Assembly (NCBI RefSeq): GCF_900112025.1
Contig: NZ_FOKL01000001.1
Span: 859,084 to 923,083, forward strand
Direction: 5' to 3'
DNA length: 64,000 nt
From: Janthinobacterium sp. 344
GTDB taxonomy: Bacteria; Pseudomonadota; Gammaproteobacteria; Burkholderiales; Burkholderiaceae_D
How positions within the stretch are numbered: position 1 is the first letter of the stretch; each line of letters opens with the position of its first letter. Below are positions 7,253 to 18,940 of this stretch, piece by piece. The notes under the pieces were generated by a model. That model saw nothing but the letters and a program-made list of their open reading frames with translations, searched no databases and was not told where the DNA came from. The position numbers were made by a program, and so were the translations under genes.

Positions 7253-9664
7253 ATGATGACCACCCACTTGACGCTGGCCCTGCGCCGCCATTCCTTCCAC
7301 GTGTTGCTGGGCGCCTGCGCCGCAGGCCTGTCCTTGCCGGCGCTGGCGCAAACGGCCGTGGCCGCTGCCGTGGCCTCGGCCGCCACCGAGATGGCCGCGC
7401 CCGCCACTGCCGCCGATGACGGCGCCCCCATGGCCACCGTGGAGATTTCCTCGCGCAAGACGCGCTCCTCGGTTGCCCTGAGCAAGAATGAGATCCAGAA
7501 GATCCTGCCCGGCACGAATCCCCTGAAAGCCCTTCAAACCCTGCCCGGCGTCAGCTTCCAGACGGCCGATCCATGGGGCAACAACGAGCAGAACCTGTCG
7601 CTGTTCGTGCATGGCTTTTCCGGCCAGCAACTCGGCTACACCATGGATGGCGTGCCGCTGGGCGACCAGCAGTACGGCAACTACAACGGCCTGTCGCCGC
7701 AGCGCGCCGTGATCAGCGAAAACGTGCGCAGCGTCGTGCTGTCGTCGGGCGCGGGCGACCTGGCCACGGCCTCGACCAGCAACCTGGGCGGCACCATCGA
7801 AACCTACTGCAGCGACCCGCTGGCCACGCAGGGCGCCAGCGTGCAACAGACGGTGGGCAGCCACCGCACCTCGCGCACGTTTGCCCGCTACGACACGGGC
7901 GCCTTCGGCGATGGCAGCAGCGCCTATGTGTCCATCCTGCATCACGAAGCGCGCGCCTGGGACTTCGACGCGCGCCAGGGCGGCGACCAGGTCAACGCCA
8001 AATACGTCAACCGCAGCGACGCGGGCAAGCTGACCCTGTTCTTCAATTACTCGGACAAGATCGAGCCGAACGAGGACAGCACCGTGCACGTGGCGGGCGA
8101 AACGAGCGCACCGTACACGCGCCCCTTCCTGTATCCGGACTTCAAGGCGGCCCTGAACTACCTGTCGCCCACGGGCGCGACGCCTGCGGCCGACGGCAAC
8201 AATTACCGCAATTACTACAGCGATGCGCAGCGCACCGATTACCTGGCCTACGCCAAGTTCGACGCCAACCTGGCCGAAGGCACGACCTGGTCCAACCAGG
8301 TGTATTACCACAAGGATGACGGCGCTGGCGTGGTGGCCGGCCCCATCGGCGTGGCCGGCCTGCCGGGCCTGTTCAGCGTGTACTACCCGAACCAGAACCT
8401 GAAACAGGTGTTCGGCAATTCGGGCTACGCCGTGCGCACCACGGAATACGACATCAAGCGCGGCGGCTTCATTTCCACCCTGCGCAAGGAAATCGGCGAG
8501 CACCAGATCGAGATGGGACTGTGGCTGGAACAGAACCGCTCGTCCGCCTACCGCCGCTGGTATGCGCTCGACGTCAACAACCCCACCTCGCCGTATGACC
8601 GCCCCAGCAATCCTTTGATCACGCAGTACGGCAGCGAGATCGACAACAAGGTGGTGCAGCTGCACCTGCAGGATGAATGGCGCATCCGTCCCGATATCGC
8701 CCTGCAGGCCGGCTTCAAGTCCAGCCTGCAGTTCGCCGATGGCCAGTTCCCCGTGCAGCCAGCCAAGGGCGCCATTGCCGGCGGTTCGACAGCCTTGCCG
8801 GTCGGCACCATCAACACCAAAAAATGGTTCCTGCCGCAAGTGGGCGCGCGCTGGGATGTCACGCCGCAAGACCAGCTGTACTTCAATATCCAGAAAAACA
8901 TGCGCCAGTTCGTCACCTACGGCGGTGGCGGCGCCTCGCCATGGAGCTTGTCGAGCCAGGCCGCTTTTGACTTGTTCAAGCGCGATGCCAAGCCGGAAAC
9001 GGCGCTCACCTATGAAGTGGGCGTGCGCGGCAGCCATCCCGTGAACCTGGGCGCCATCACGTCCATCGATGGCCAGGTCAACGTCTATCACGTCGATTTC
9101 AGCAACCGCTTGCTGCAGATCAGCCCCACGCCCGTGATTTCGTCCATCATCGGCGGCAACCCCGTGCTGGCCAACGTGGGCAGCGTGCGCACGGACGGCA
9201 TCGATATCGCCGGCACCGTGCACTTCGGCAACAATTTCTCGTTCTACAATGCCCTGTCGTACAACCGTTCGCAGTACGCGGACAATTACAACAATGGCGC
9301 CGCGCTGGTGCTGACCGCCGGCAAGAACGTGCCCGGCTCGCCGGAATGGCTGAACAAGTTCGTGGCCTCGGCCACCTTTGGCGATATCGAAGTGCAGCTG
9401 ATCGGAGACTATGTGGGCAAGCGCTACGCGACGTACACCAACGATTTGTCCGTGCCCAGCTATTTCCTGATGGGCCTGGGCGTGTCGGGCAAGCTGCCGG
9501 CCATGGCCAGCTGGCTGAAGAACCCGCGCTGGAGACTCAACGTCAGCAACCTGGCCAACCGCGAAGGCGCGCTGAACGTGGTGGTGGGCGCCGCCGACAA
9601 GACGTATAACACCTTCCCCATCGCCCCGCGCCAGGGCTTTTTGACCTTGACGGCGGAGTTCTGA
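7253..9664 (+). CDS. TonB-dependent outer-membrane receptor, probably phosphate-starvation induced
   Basis: 803 residues with an N-terminal signal peptide (about 1-33, ending LPALAQ), a plug domain (KNEIQKILPGTNPLKALQTLPGV near residues 81-105; VHGFSGQQLGYTMDGVPLGDQ) and a beta-barrel ending in ...GFLTLTAEF, the terminal aromatic required for assembly. It imports a substrate too large for porins using TonB energy. The Pho boxes upstream and the overlapping glycerophosphodiesterase gene suggest an organophosphate ligand; that is inference. ATGs at 7253 and 7256 both follow CAGG. It shares no close similarity in sequence pattern with the two other receptors in the window. Confidence 0.92.
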   Translation: MMTTHLTLALRRHSFHVLLGACAAGLSLPALAQTAVAAAVASAATEMAAPATAADDGAPMATVEISSRKTRSSVALSKNEIQKILPGTNPLKALQTLPGVSFQTADPWGNNEQNLSLFVHGFSGQQLGYTMDGVPLGDQQYGNYNGLSPQRAVISENVRSVVLSSGAGDLATASTSNLGGTIETYCSDPLATQGASVQQTVGSHRTSRTFARYDTGAFGDGSSAYVSILHHEARAWDFDARQGGDQVNAKYVNRSDAGKLTLFFNYSDKIEPNEDSTVHVAGETSAPYTRPFLYPDFKAALNYLSPTGATPAADGNNYRNYYSDAQRTDYLAYAKFDANLAEGTTWSNQVYYHKDDGAGVVAGPIGVAGLPGLFSVYYPNQNLKQVFGNSGYAVRTTEYDIKRGGFISTLRKEIGEHQIEMGLWLEQNRSSAYRRWYALDVNNPTSPYDRPSNPLITQYGSEIDNKVVQLHLQDEWRIRPDIALQAGFKSSLQFADGQFPVQPAKGAIAGGSTALPVGTINTKKWFLPQVGARWDVTPQDQLYFNIQKNMRQFVTYGGGGASPWSLSSQAAFDLFKRDAKPETALTYEVGVRGSHPVNLGAITSIDGQVNVYHVDFSNRLLQISPTPVISSIIGGNPVLANVGSVRTDGIDIAGTVHFGNNFSFYNALSYNRSQYADNYNNGAALVLTAGKNVPGSPEWLNKFVASATFGDIEVQLIGDYVGKRYATYTNDLSVPSYFLMGLGVSGKLPAMASWLKNPRWRLNVSNLANREGALNVVVGAADKTYNTFPIAPRQGFLTLTAEF

Positions 9665-10806
9665 TGCGCGCGCCGCATCTCGCCCCTGTGCTGCCGCGAC
9701 GGCATTTTTCGCGCCGCAGCTTCGTCCAGGCGGCCGTCGGGGGCCTGGCCCTGGCGGCGGCGCCCGGCTTTGCCGCGGGCCTGCTGGCCACGCCCCCGAG
9801 CCGTCCGCTGGTGTTCGCCCACCGGGGCGCCAGCGCCCTGCGTCCCGAGCATACCCTGGCGTCGTACGCCAAGGCGATACTGGACGGCGCCGACTACGTG
9901 GAACCGGACCTGGTCGCCACGCGCGACGGCATCCTCGTGGCGCGCCATGAGAGCAACCTGGTCGACACCACCGACGTGGCCCGTCGTCCCGAGTTCGCCA
10001 GCCGGCGCGGCAAGAAGATGGTCGACGGCGAATGGCACGAAGGCTGGTTCGTCGACGATTTCACCCTGGCGGAACTGAAGACCCTGCGCGCCATCGAACG
10101 GCTGCCGAAAGTTCGCACCGGCAACACCTTGTACGATGGACAATTCCAGATCCCGACCTGGGAAGAAATCATCGATTTTGTTGCAGCGCAATCGGCCGCC
10201 AGCGGCCGCGTCATCGGCCTGGTGCCGGAACTGAAAAGCTCCACGTATTTCCGCGATGCGGGCCTGGCGCTGGAAGACCGTTTCCTGTCAACCATGCTGG
10301 CGCACGAATACACGCGCCGCGCACCGATCGAGATCCAGTCCTTCGAAGTGGCGAATTTGAAATACCTGCGCGAGAAGCTGGGACGGCGCGCCAACGTGCG
10401 CCTGATGCAGCTGGTGGTGGGCGGCGACGTGCGCCCGATGGACGTGGTCAAGGCGGGCGGAAAGCTGACGTTTGGACAAATGACCACACCGGCCGGCCTG
10501 CGTGACATCGCCGCCTACGCGGACGTGGTGGCGCCGCCCACGCGTGGCGTCATCGCGCTGGGCGCCGACCAGCGCCTGGCCAAGCCCTCATCCATCGTCG
10601 ACGATGCGCACCAGGCGGGCTTGCTGTTGCACACGTGGACCTTCCGCCCGGAAAACCGTTTCCTGGCGGCCGACTTCCGCGATGGCAATGGCGAAAATGC
10701 GCGCAACGAAGCGGGATCCGTGGCGGAAATGCGACGTTACATCGAGACGGGACTGGACGGCTTTTTCAGCGACGATCCGGGCCTGGGACGCATCGCCGCA
10801 GGATAA
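9664..10806 (+). CDS. secreted glycerophosphodiester phosphodiesterase (GlpQ/UgpQ-like)
   Basis: 380 residues. The GDPD catalytic motifs are FAHRGASALRPEH (residues about 51-63), ADYVEPDLVATRDG and VARHES, and the metal-binding EL in VPELKSS follows. It hydrolyses glycerophosphodiesters to glycerol-3-phosphate and alcohols. The N-terminus has RRHFSRRSFVQ followed by a hydrophobic stretch ending GFAAG, a twin-arginine-type signal, so it is periplasmic or exported folded. The ATG overlaps the receptor TGA (TGATG at 9662-9666), meaning translational coupling. Length and two insertions match GlpQ-type rather than short cytosolic UgpQ-type enzymes. Confidence 0.93.
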   Translation: MRAPHLAPVLPRRHFSRRSFVQAAVGGLALAAAPGFAAGLLATPPSRPLVFAHRGASALRPEHTLASYAKAILDGADYVEPDLVATRDGILVARHESNLVDTTDVARRPEFASRRGKKMVDGEWHEGWFVDDFTLAELKTLRAIERLPKVRTGNTLYDGQFQIPTWEEIIDFVAAQSAASGRVIGLVPELKSSTYFRDAGLALEDRFLSTMLAHEYTRRAPIEIQSFEVANLKYLREKLGRRANVRLMQLVVGGDVRPMDVVKAGGKLTFGQMTTPAGLRDIAAYADVVAPPTRGVIALGADQRLAKPSSIVDDAHQAGLLLHTWTFRPENRFLAADFRDGNGENARNEAGSVAEMRRYIETGLDGFFSDDPGLGRIAAG

Positions 10807-10958
10807 ACATTTCGTAACAAATTCTTTTTCAGTGCGTGGCCGGCGGCTACGCCCTTATTATTCGTTTCTTGAATTTCTGAAATTGGAATTTGGAATTAGA
10901 CATATATCGCCAACTCCATTATTGTGCAATGCAACAACAGACCATTCATGGAGGGCAT

Positions 10959-11237
10959 ATGTCCACTTTTACCAACACTTACAGCAATAACAACGATAAC
11001 TATTTCAGCAACCTGGGCCGCGCCACGCGCGCCTTCCTGGGCGCCCTGCTCGCTTCCAAGCCGTACAGCCAACTGGCACAGAAGGAAGTCATCGCCAGCG
11101 GCGTTACCGATGAAGAACAGCGCTATGTGCGCCCAAGCAAGCGCGATTTCGCCCTGCTGAACTCGGAAGCGAACCGCTACGAGAAACTGATGCCGAACCT
11201 GGCCGCCGAACTGCGCTTCCTGGCCTCGCGCGGTTAA
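10959..11237 (+). CDS. small conserved-looking hypothetical protein
   Basis: A 92-residue protein starting at ATG 10959 with a strong GGAGGG ribosome-binding site 6 bases upstream. The first 18 residues are rich in Asn, Ser and Thr, then follow a mildly hydrophobic stretch (TRAFLGALLAS) and a charged helix-rich tail ending in AAELRFLASRG. No family recognised. It is a free-standing gene between the GDPD gene and a strong bidirectional terminator. The 150-base spacer before it (10807-10958) has no other gene. Confidence 0.75.
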   Translation: MSTFTNTYSNNNDNYFSNLGRATRAFLGALLASKPYSQLAQKEVIASGVTDEEQRYVRPSKRDFALLNSEANRYEKLMPNLAAELRFLASRG

Positions 11238-11238
11238 A

Positions 11239-11322
11239 AAAACGCCCAGGGCGGCGTTGCCTGCGCCTCGCCGTACTCGCGTACTGTCTTCGGCTTGGCG
11301 CCTGGCCCTGGACGTTTTTTAG
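11239..11322. terminator. bidirectional terminator containing structured repeat copy B
   Basis: Outer arms AAAAAACGCCCAGGGC and GGCCCTGGACGTTTTTT form a long stem with A- and T-tracts, so it can terminate from either side. The inside holds the second copy of the structured repeat (core, reverse strand, GTACGCGAGTACGGCGAG at about 11267-11284). The segment CTGGCCCTGGACG is repeated once more at about 11336-11349, followed by a small hairpin GGACGT-CCTT-ACGTCC. Confidence 0.7.
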
Positions 11323-11400
11323 GTTAACTGAATAGCTGGCCCTGGACGTCCTTACGTCCGCCTCTCAAAACACTACTTAAATTAAATACAAGGAAATTTT

Positions 11401-11493
11401 ATGATGTTACTCGAATCCGGCCTGGTGGTCGTCGCCGTCGCCGTTACCGCCATCCGCTTTTACCTGATCACGACGGGCAAGGGCGAACGCTAA
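11401..11493 (+). CDS. 30-residue putative small membrane protein
   Basis: ATG at 11401 preceded by ACAAGGAAATTTT, a good AAGGA ribosome-binding site with suitable spacing, in an otherwise AT-rich leader. It encodes 30 residues: MMLLESG, then the hydrophobic stretch LVVVAVAVTAIRFYLI (one membrane span) and a charged tail TTGKGER before TAA. Codon third positions are GC-rich like real genes here. No family recognised, and the size makes homology weak evidence. The spacer downstream to 11632 shows no further gene. Confidence 0.55.
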   Translation: MMLLESGLVVVAVAVTAIRFYLITTGKGER

Positions 11494-11632
11494 GCAGTCA
11501 CGCAGTACAACGCAACAGTCATACGGCAGCAGAAGGAACAGACTTGGCCAGCAGCGCAGCGGTGCGGCGCGCGGCCGGGGATGACAGGTCAGCCTGGCAA
11601 TCGGTCCAGGCTGGCAAGGGGAAATGGTTTGT

Positions 11633-11956
11633 TTAGTGTGGCGCAGCAGCGTCCACCGGCGTTTCCAGCAGTGGCGGGGTCTGGCCCTTGCGCACGATCT
11701 GCACGAAAATCTCATTCTGCTTGACCATGCCCAGCTCATAGCGGGCACGCTCCTCGACGGCGCCCGTACCATCTTTCAGGTCGCGCACTTCCGATTCAAG
11801 CTTGGCGTTTCGCGCCTTCAATTCCATATTCTTCTTATTGGCCACCGCCACCTGGGCTTCCATGTCGGCAACACGCAGCCAGCCGCCTTTGCCCAGCCAG
11901 AGGGGAAATTGGATCAACAGCAGCAGAGCTGCCAGGGCGAGCGTAATCAGGCGCAT
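11633..11956 (-). CDS. ftsB: cell-division protein FtsB
   Basis: 107 residues: an N-terminal membrane span (about 4-21), then a coiled coil ([20 protein letters not shown]...), then the [17 protein letters not shown] motif of the septum-formation-initiator family. FtsB joins FtsL and FtsQ at the divisome and links to FtsI/FtsW activation. It lies just downstream of eno on the same strand, the usual proteobacterial order, but a hairpin with a T-run stands between them, ending 12 bases before the ftsB start. Confidence 0.93.
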   Translation of the reverse strand: MRLITLALAALLLLIQFPLWLGKGGWLRVADMEAQVAVANKKNMELKARNAKLESEVRDLKDGTGAVEERARYELGMVKQNEIFVQIVRKGQTPPLLETPVDAAAPH

Positions 11957-11967
11957 GGGGCATTCAG

Positions 11968-12000
11968 TTAAAAAACCGGCCGGAACATCTCCGGCCGGCC
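11968..12000 (-). terminator. terminator-like hairpin between eno and ftsB
   Basis: On the reverse strand GGCCGGCCGGA, loop GATGT, TCCGGCCGG is followed by TTTTTT. It lies 18 bases after the eno stop region and its T-run ends 12 bases before the ftsB ATG, so it could attenuate or terminate eno transcripts before ftsB. Confidence 0.7.
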
Positions 12001-12018
12001 AGTGGGTTTTACAGCAGC

Positions 12019-15141
<3,123 letters not shown>

Positions 15142-15343
15142 CTAAAGCCCGCCAGCGTCGCCCCCCGCGCGCGGAAATTTGCGCCTAATGCCGACTATCC
15201 CTCCGTCTCCTGCGGTCTACGCACAACAAAATTACCTGTTAGCAAGAATTGAAATATTTCCAATTCCATACTTTGTGTGGGCGAGCGAACAGACCCTGCC
15301 GCGCCTGGGCCGCAGACTGGGATTTTTCAACAGGAGGTCTATC

Positions 15344-15751
15344 ATGAGCTACGAAGAACGCGACGCCTACGGCATGTATGTCAACCGCGGCCACAAAGGC
15401 CCCGGCCCTGAACTGATGGGTGCAGACACCCTGATCGGCGACCATGTGCACAACGCCAAGGACGAACATCTGGGCGAAATCAAGGAAATCATGATCGACA
15501 TGCGCAGCGGCAAAATCGCCTACGCCGTCATGTCGCACGGCGGTGTCTTTACCATCGGCGAAAAACTGTTTGCCGTGCCATGGGAAGCGCTGCTGCTCGA
15601 CACCGTCAACAAGCGCTTCACCCTGAACGTCGACAAGGAACGCATCGAAAACGCACCCGGCTTCGACACGGATAACTGGCCGAACATGGCTGACCAGACG
15701 TGGGCCAATTCCATCCACAGCTACTACGGCACCACGCCGCGCGAGTATTAA
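15344..15751 (+). CDS. PRC-barrel domain protein (paralogue 1)
   Basis: 135 residues with a perfect AGGAGGTC ribosome-binding site before ATG 15344. After a short N-terminus (MSYEERDAYGMYVNRGHKG) comes a PRC-barrel/photosynthetic-reaction-centre H-like fold: MGADTLIGDHVHN, LGEIKEIMIDMRSGKIAYAV, FAVPWEALLLD. It ends NSIHSYYGTTPREY. It is closely similar to the first 130 residues of the protein at 51837. PRC-barrel proteins are often stress-induced and act as RNA- or membrane-associated adaptors; the function here is unknown. The open frame upstream to 15179 is leader. Confidence 0.88.
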   Translation: MSYEERDAYGMYVNRGHKGPGPELMGADTLIGDHVHNAKDEHLGEIKEIMIDMRSGKIAYAVMSHGGVFTIGEKLFAVPWEALLLDTVNKRFTLNVDKERIENAPGFDTDNWPNMADQTWANSIHSYYGTTPREY

Positions 15752-15771
15752 TTAACCCCACGCGAAGGGCC

Positions 15772-15798
15772 GGGGTCGTACCCTGAGGGTACGACCCC
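15772..15798. repeat. 12-3-12 hairpin repeat, copy 1
   Basis: Arms GGGGTCGTACCC and GGGTACGACCCC are perfectly complementary around TGA. It is the same architecture as the copy at 35728 (GGGGTCAGACCC / GGGTCTGACCCC) and is also followed by an ATTT-containing flank. It stands between two convergent genes and may act as a terminator. Confidence 0.75.
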
Positions 15799-15819
15799 AG
15801 TATTTGCACCTGGGTTTGG

Positions 15820-18078
15820 TTAAAAACGGTACTCCAGCCCCGCCACATACGTCCGGCCGCGCGCCGTACTCATCGGCGTATTGTCGTTCGACTGCGACGG
15901 CATCGAATTCAGGCGGTTCAGCGCTTCCGAGTAATTCTTGTCCATGGCGTTCTGCACCGACAGGCGCAGGAACAGGTTTTTCGTCACTTGCCAGCTGGCG
16001 TACAGGTCGATCACGGCCGGAATCTTCGGATTGTCCACCTTCGTCACTTCACCCGTTGCTTCATCGGCCTCGTTGTCCGGCGACAGGCGGCGGTTTGATC
16101 CCGTGTGCTTGATGATGGCGCCCAACTCCATTTTATTGTCCAACAAGCGCGTGCCCACGTCGAGGTGGTAATAGGTGCTGGGCAGCTCGCTGATGTCAGA
16201 CGCGCCGAACCACGCGCTGGCGATCGAGGTGGGCTGGCTGGTCTTTTCACGCGTGTACGACAGGCGCGCATAGGCTGGCCCCAGCTGGTATTGCGCTTCC
16301 AGTTCCCAGCCGCGCGTGCGCACGGGCGTGGCCGAGTTGATGTAGATATACATGTTGGTCACGTAGTCATCGACCGTTTCCCAGTCCGTGGCGATCACTT
16401 CCGCCATATTGCACTTGCGCCCGTTGTCACAGACGAGGAAGGATTGGCTGGTGATGTAACCGTCGATCTTGCTCTTGAAATACAGGGCCTTGAAGTTCAG
16501 CGCATCGTTGGCGCTCAGCAAGCCGTGCAGGCTGGAATTAAAGCCCAGCTGGTAGGTGGTCGCTTTCTCGCCCTTCAGGAACGGATTCATCGACGCCCCG
16601 CCATCGTTCGAGAAAAACACTTCCTGCGGATTCGGCCCGCGCATGGTGCGCTCGGCGCTGGCGAACGGCTGGAACCACGGCGTCACCTGTGCCGACAGCA
16701 ATAATGACGGATTGATCCCGCGCTCCTTCAACGCGATATGCGCCGCCCCTTGCGGGAAACATTTCACGCGCTCGTCGCAGGCCGGCTTGTAGCCCGTCAA
16801 CTCGAAACGCGTGTAATTGAGGCCCGCGTTGACCTGGTAGATGCCGCGGTTGTATTGCAGGCCAGCATACAGGCTGTCGATCTTTTGCCGGCCTTCAGGA
16901 CCAAAGGTGTTGTTTTCAATCGATTGCTGGTTGGCGTCCGGGTTATCGGGATCGTCGACGAGGCTTTCCACGTGCTTGCGGTATTGATTGCGCATCCGCT
17001 TGCCGCCAAGCGTCACCAGCGCATCGCCGCCCGCCAGCTTGAAGCTGCTCGTATTGTTGATGTCGATCGCATCGGCGCGGTTGGCCGTGTTGGTATTGAT
17101 GAAGTTGGTCAGCGCTTCCGGCATGTATTTCTGCTTGCCACGGCTGCTGCTGGCCGTCACATTGAGGTCGATCAATTCGGAGAACGGCGTGTAGTGGTAT
17201 TTCACGTAGTAATCGTCGCTGCGGATATCGCGGCGCGTAAAGGTGTTGCGGTAATCGCGCGCCGCCAATTCCAGCGCGTGGAAGTCGCTCAATGTGAGGT
17301 CCAGCTTGAGCAATTGCGACTTCGGTTTCTGCTTATAGTAACGGTTGTAGCCGAAGCCGAATTCCTCGCTGTCCGTGCCACTGCCGTTCTTGTAGTTGTT
17401 GCCGATCACGCTAGCGCTCGTGGCCGCCATGAACCCCACGCTGCCGCCGTCGAAGGCGGGGTTTTTCATGCCCACGGCCAGCATGGCGCTGCGCCCCACG
17501 CCATTGTTGCCTGCGGACATTTTCGTGCGCGCGCCCGCCGTTTCACCGGCAAAGACGACATCATCGACGCCGATGGTGCGGAAATTGGCGCTGCCACCCA
17601 GCGCATTGATGCCATCGCCGCCCACCGCATTGCCGCGCGACACGTCCACGCCGATGATGAAGTTCGGATCGATCAGGGCGCCGAACTGGCTGCTGGACAC
17701 GCCGCCATGCGACACTTCCGATGGCGCGCTGCCATAGTAATTCTGCGTCACGCCATCGATCATGGTGTTGACCCGGCCAAAGCCGGACAGGCCACGGATA
17801 TTGACGCTGACGGCTCCCTGTGCCGGATCGATCTGCGTAAACGTGCCCGGCATGCCGCGCAGGATCTGATCGACGGGCTGCAATCGCGTGTCCGCGCCGC
17901 GCGAGCTGAAGGCTCCCGGCTTTTCCAGCGCCTGCTGTTCCACCGATACGCTTTCGCCGGACACATTCAGTGGCGAAAGTTCCACCTTGCCAGTTTCCTG
18001 TGCCTGTTGCGCCCCAGCCTGCTGCGCCAGCAACGCCATGCAGACGCCCACGGCTCGTGCCATTGTCTTGATATGCAT
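15820..18078 (-). CDS. TonB-dependent haem/haemoprotein receptor
   Basis: 752 residues: signal peptide (about 1-23, ending QQAGAQ), plug domain (DQILRGMPGTFTQIDPAQGAVS..., NIRGLSGFGRVNTMIDGV) and a barrel ending in LEYRF. The plug organisation and long cysteine-containing loops (CDERVKC, CDNGRKC) fit the HasR/haemoglobin receptor family. It is the last gene of an operon with ChaN-like lipoprotein, ExbB, ExbD and TonB, and a Fur box heads that operon, so it most likely imports haem or haemoprotein-derived haem. The exact ligand is inferred. Confidence 0.88.
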   Translation of the reverse strand: MHIKTMARAVGVCMALLAQQAGAQQAQETGKVELSPLNVSGESVSVEQQALEKPGAFSSRGADTRLQPVDQILRGMPGTFTQIDPAQGAVSVNIRGLSGFGRVNTMIDGVTQNYYGSAPSEVSHGGVSSSQFGALIDPNFIIGVDVSRGNAVGGDGINALGGSANFRTIGVDDVVFAGETAGARTKMSAGNNGVGRSAMLAVGMKNPAFDGGSVGFMAATSASVIGNNYKNGSGTDSEEFGFGYNRYYKQKPKSQLLKLDLTLSDFHALELAARDYRNTFTRRDIRSDDYYVKYHYTPFSELIDLNVTASSSRGKQKYMPEALTNFINTNTANRADAIDINNTSSFKLAGGDALVTLGGKRMRNQYRKHVESLVDDPDNPDANQQSIENNTFGPEGRQKIDSLYAGLQYNRGIYQVNAGLNYTRFELTGYKPACDERVKCFPQGAAHIALKERGINPSLLLSAQVTPWFQPFASAERTMRGPNPQEVFFSNDGGASMNPFLKGEKATTYQLGFNSSLHGLLSANDALNFKALYFKSKIDGYITSQSFLVCDNGRKCNMAEVIATDWETVDDYVTNMYIYINSATPVRTRGWELEAQYQLGPAYARLSYTREKTSQPTSIASAWFGASDISELPSTYYHLDVGTRLLDNKMELGAIIKHTGSNRRLSPDNEADEATGEVTKVDNPKIPAVIDLYASWQVTKNLFLRLSVQNAMDKNYSEALNRLNSMPSQSNDNTPMSTARGRTYVAGLEYRF

Positions 18079-18130
18079 ACACCCTCGATTTGTTATGGAA
18101 AGAATTTTTAATAAACAACAATCAGCATCC

Positions 18131-18940
18131 TCATGCCTTGTCCTGTCCTGCTTCCAGCTTGAACGAGACGGGCAAGGTGACGGTCACCGTGCCCTGGTGC
18201 AGGACGTGGTCGGGTGGCGCCGGCAACGGTTGCGCGCGCTGCAGCACTTGCAGCGCTTCGCGGTCGAGCAGCACCGTGCCTGACGAAGTGACCAGTTCGC
18301 TGGCCAGCAAGTTGCCGTCGCGGTCGACCTGGAAGCGCACCCAGGCGGCACCGGCCCGCCGGCGCTGGCGCGCGTCGCCCGGATAGCGCTTGAAGTGCGC
18401 CAGATGGCTGAGCACGCGGCTTTGCCAGCTGGCAGGGGCCGCGCTGGCCGACGGCAGATCGCTATTGAATGGCGCCGCCTGCGGACCGCGCATGGCGGCG
18501 GGCGCCGGCGTGGCGCTGCTGCTGGCCTGTGCGGGCACGGCAGCTTCCTTGGCAGCCTCCCTGCCCGGCTCCACCGAGGGGCTGGTGGCGGCCTTTTCCT
18601 CTTTTTCCGCGGCGGCGATATCGGGCGCGGCGGCGATATCGGGCGCGGCGGCGCGCGCCAGCACGGGCAGCGCCTCTTGCCTGATTGCGCTCTTTGGCGG
18701 CCGGGCCGCGCTGGACGCGGCCGACTGGCGCGCCCCGACCGCTGCCGCCTGTCGTGTCTCCGGCGACATCGCCTGCGCGGCAAACACCAGCATCACGCTG
18801 GCGGGCGGCTGCGCGGGCGCAATGGCGGCGGGTTGCCAGGCCGCCCACAACAGCAGCGCCAGCGCGGTGGCCGCCACCAGCGAGGTGGCGATGCCCCAGC
18901 TCAATACCGGACGCCGTTCCAGCGTGCACGCCCCCTTCAC
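18131..18940 (-). CDS. tonB: energy transducer TonB
   Basis: 269 residues. One N-terminal membrane anchor (about 14-33), a long Ala/Pro-rich periplasmic linker, and a C-terminal TonB domain with YPGDARQRRRAGAAWVRFQVDRDG and LVTSSGTVLLDREALQVLQRAQPLPAPP. It carries proton-motive energy from ExbBD to receptors. The linker contains an 18-base tandem duplication (18612-18647) repeating APDIAA. The ATG overlaps the exbD stop by four bases, so they are translationally coupled. It is dedicated to the haem receptor encoded next, judging by position. Confidence 0.9.
   Translation of the reverse strand: MKGACTLERRPVLSWGIATSLVAATALALLLWAAWQPAAIAPAQPPASVMLVFAAQAMSPETRQAAAVGARQSAASSAARPPKSAIRQEALPVLARAAAPDIAAAPDIAAAEKEEKAATSPSVEPGREAAKEAAVPAQASSSATPAPAAMRGPQAAPFNSDLPSASAAPASWQSRVLSHLAHFKRYPGDARQRRRAGAAWVRFQVDRDGNLLASELVTSSGTVLLDREALQVLQRAQPLPAPPDHVLHQGTVTVTLPVSFKLEAGQDKA

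Noticed and set aside
7229..9223. 664-residue frame antisense to the Pho-linked receptor
   Set aside because: Shadow of the receptor gene; it even crosses the receptor's start and has no signal or domain.
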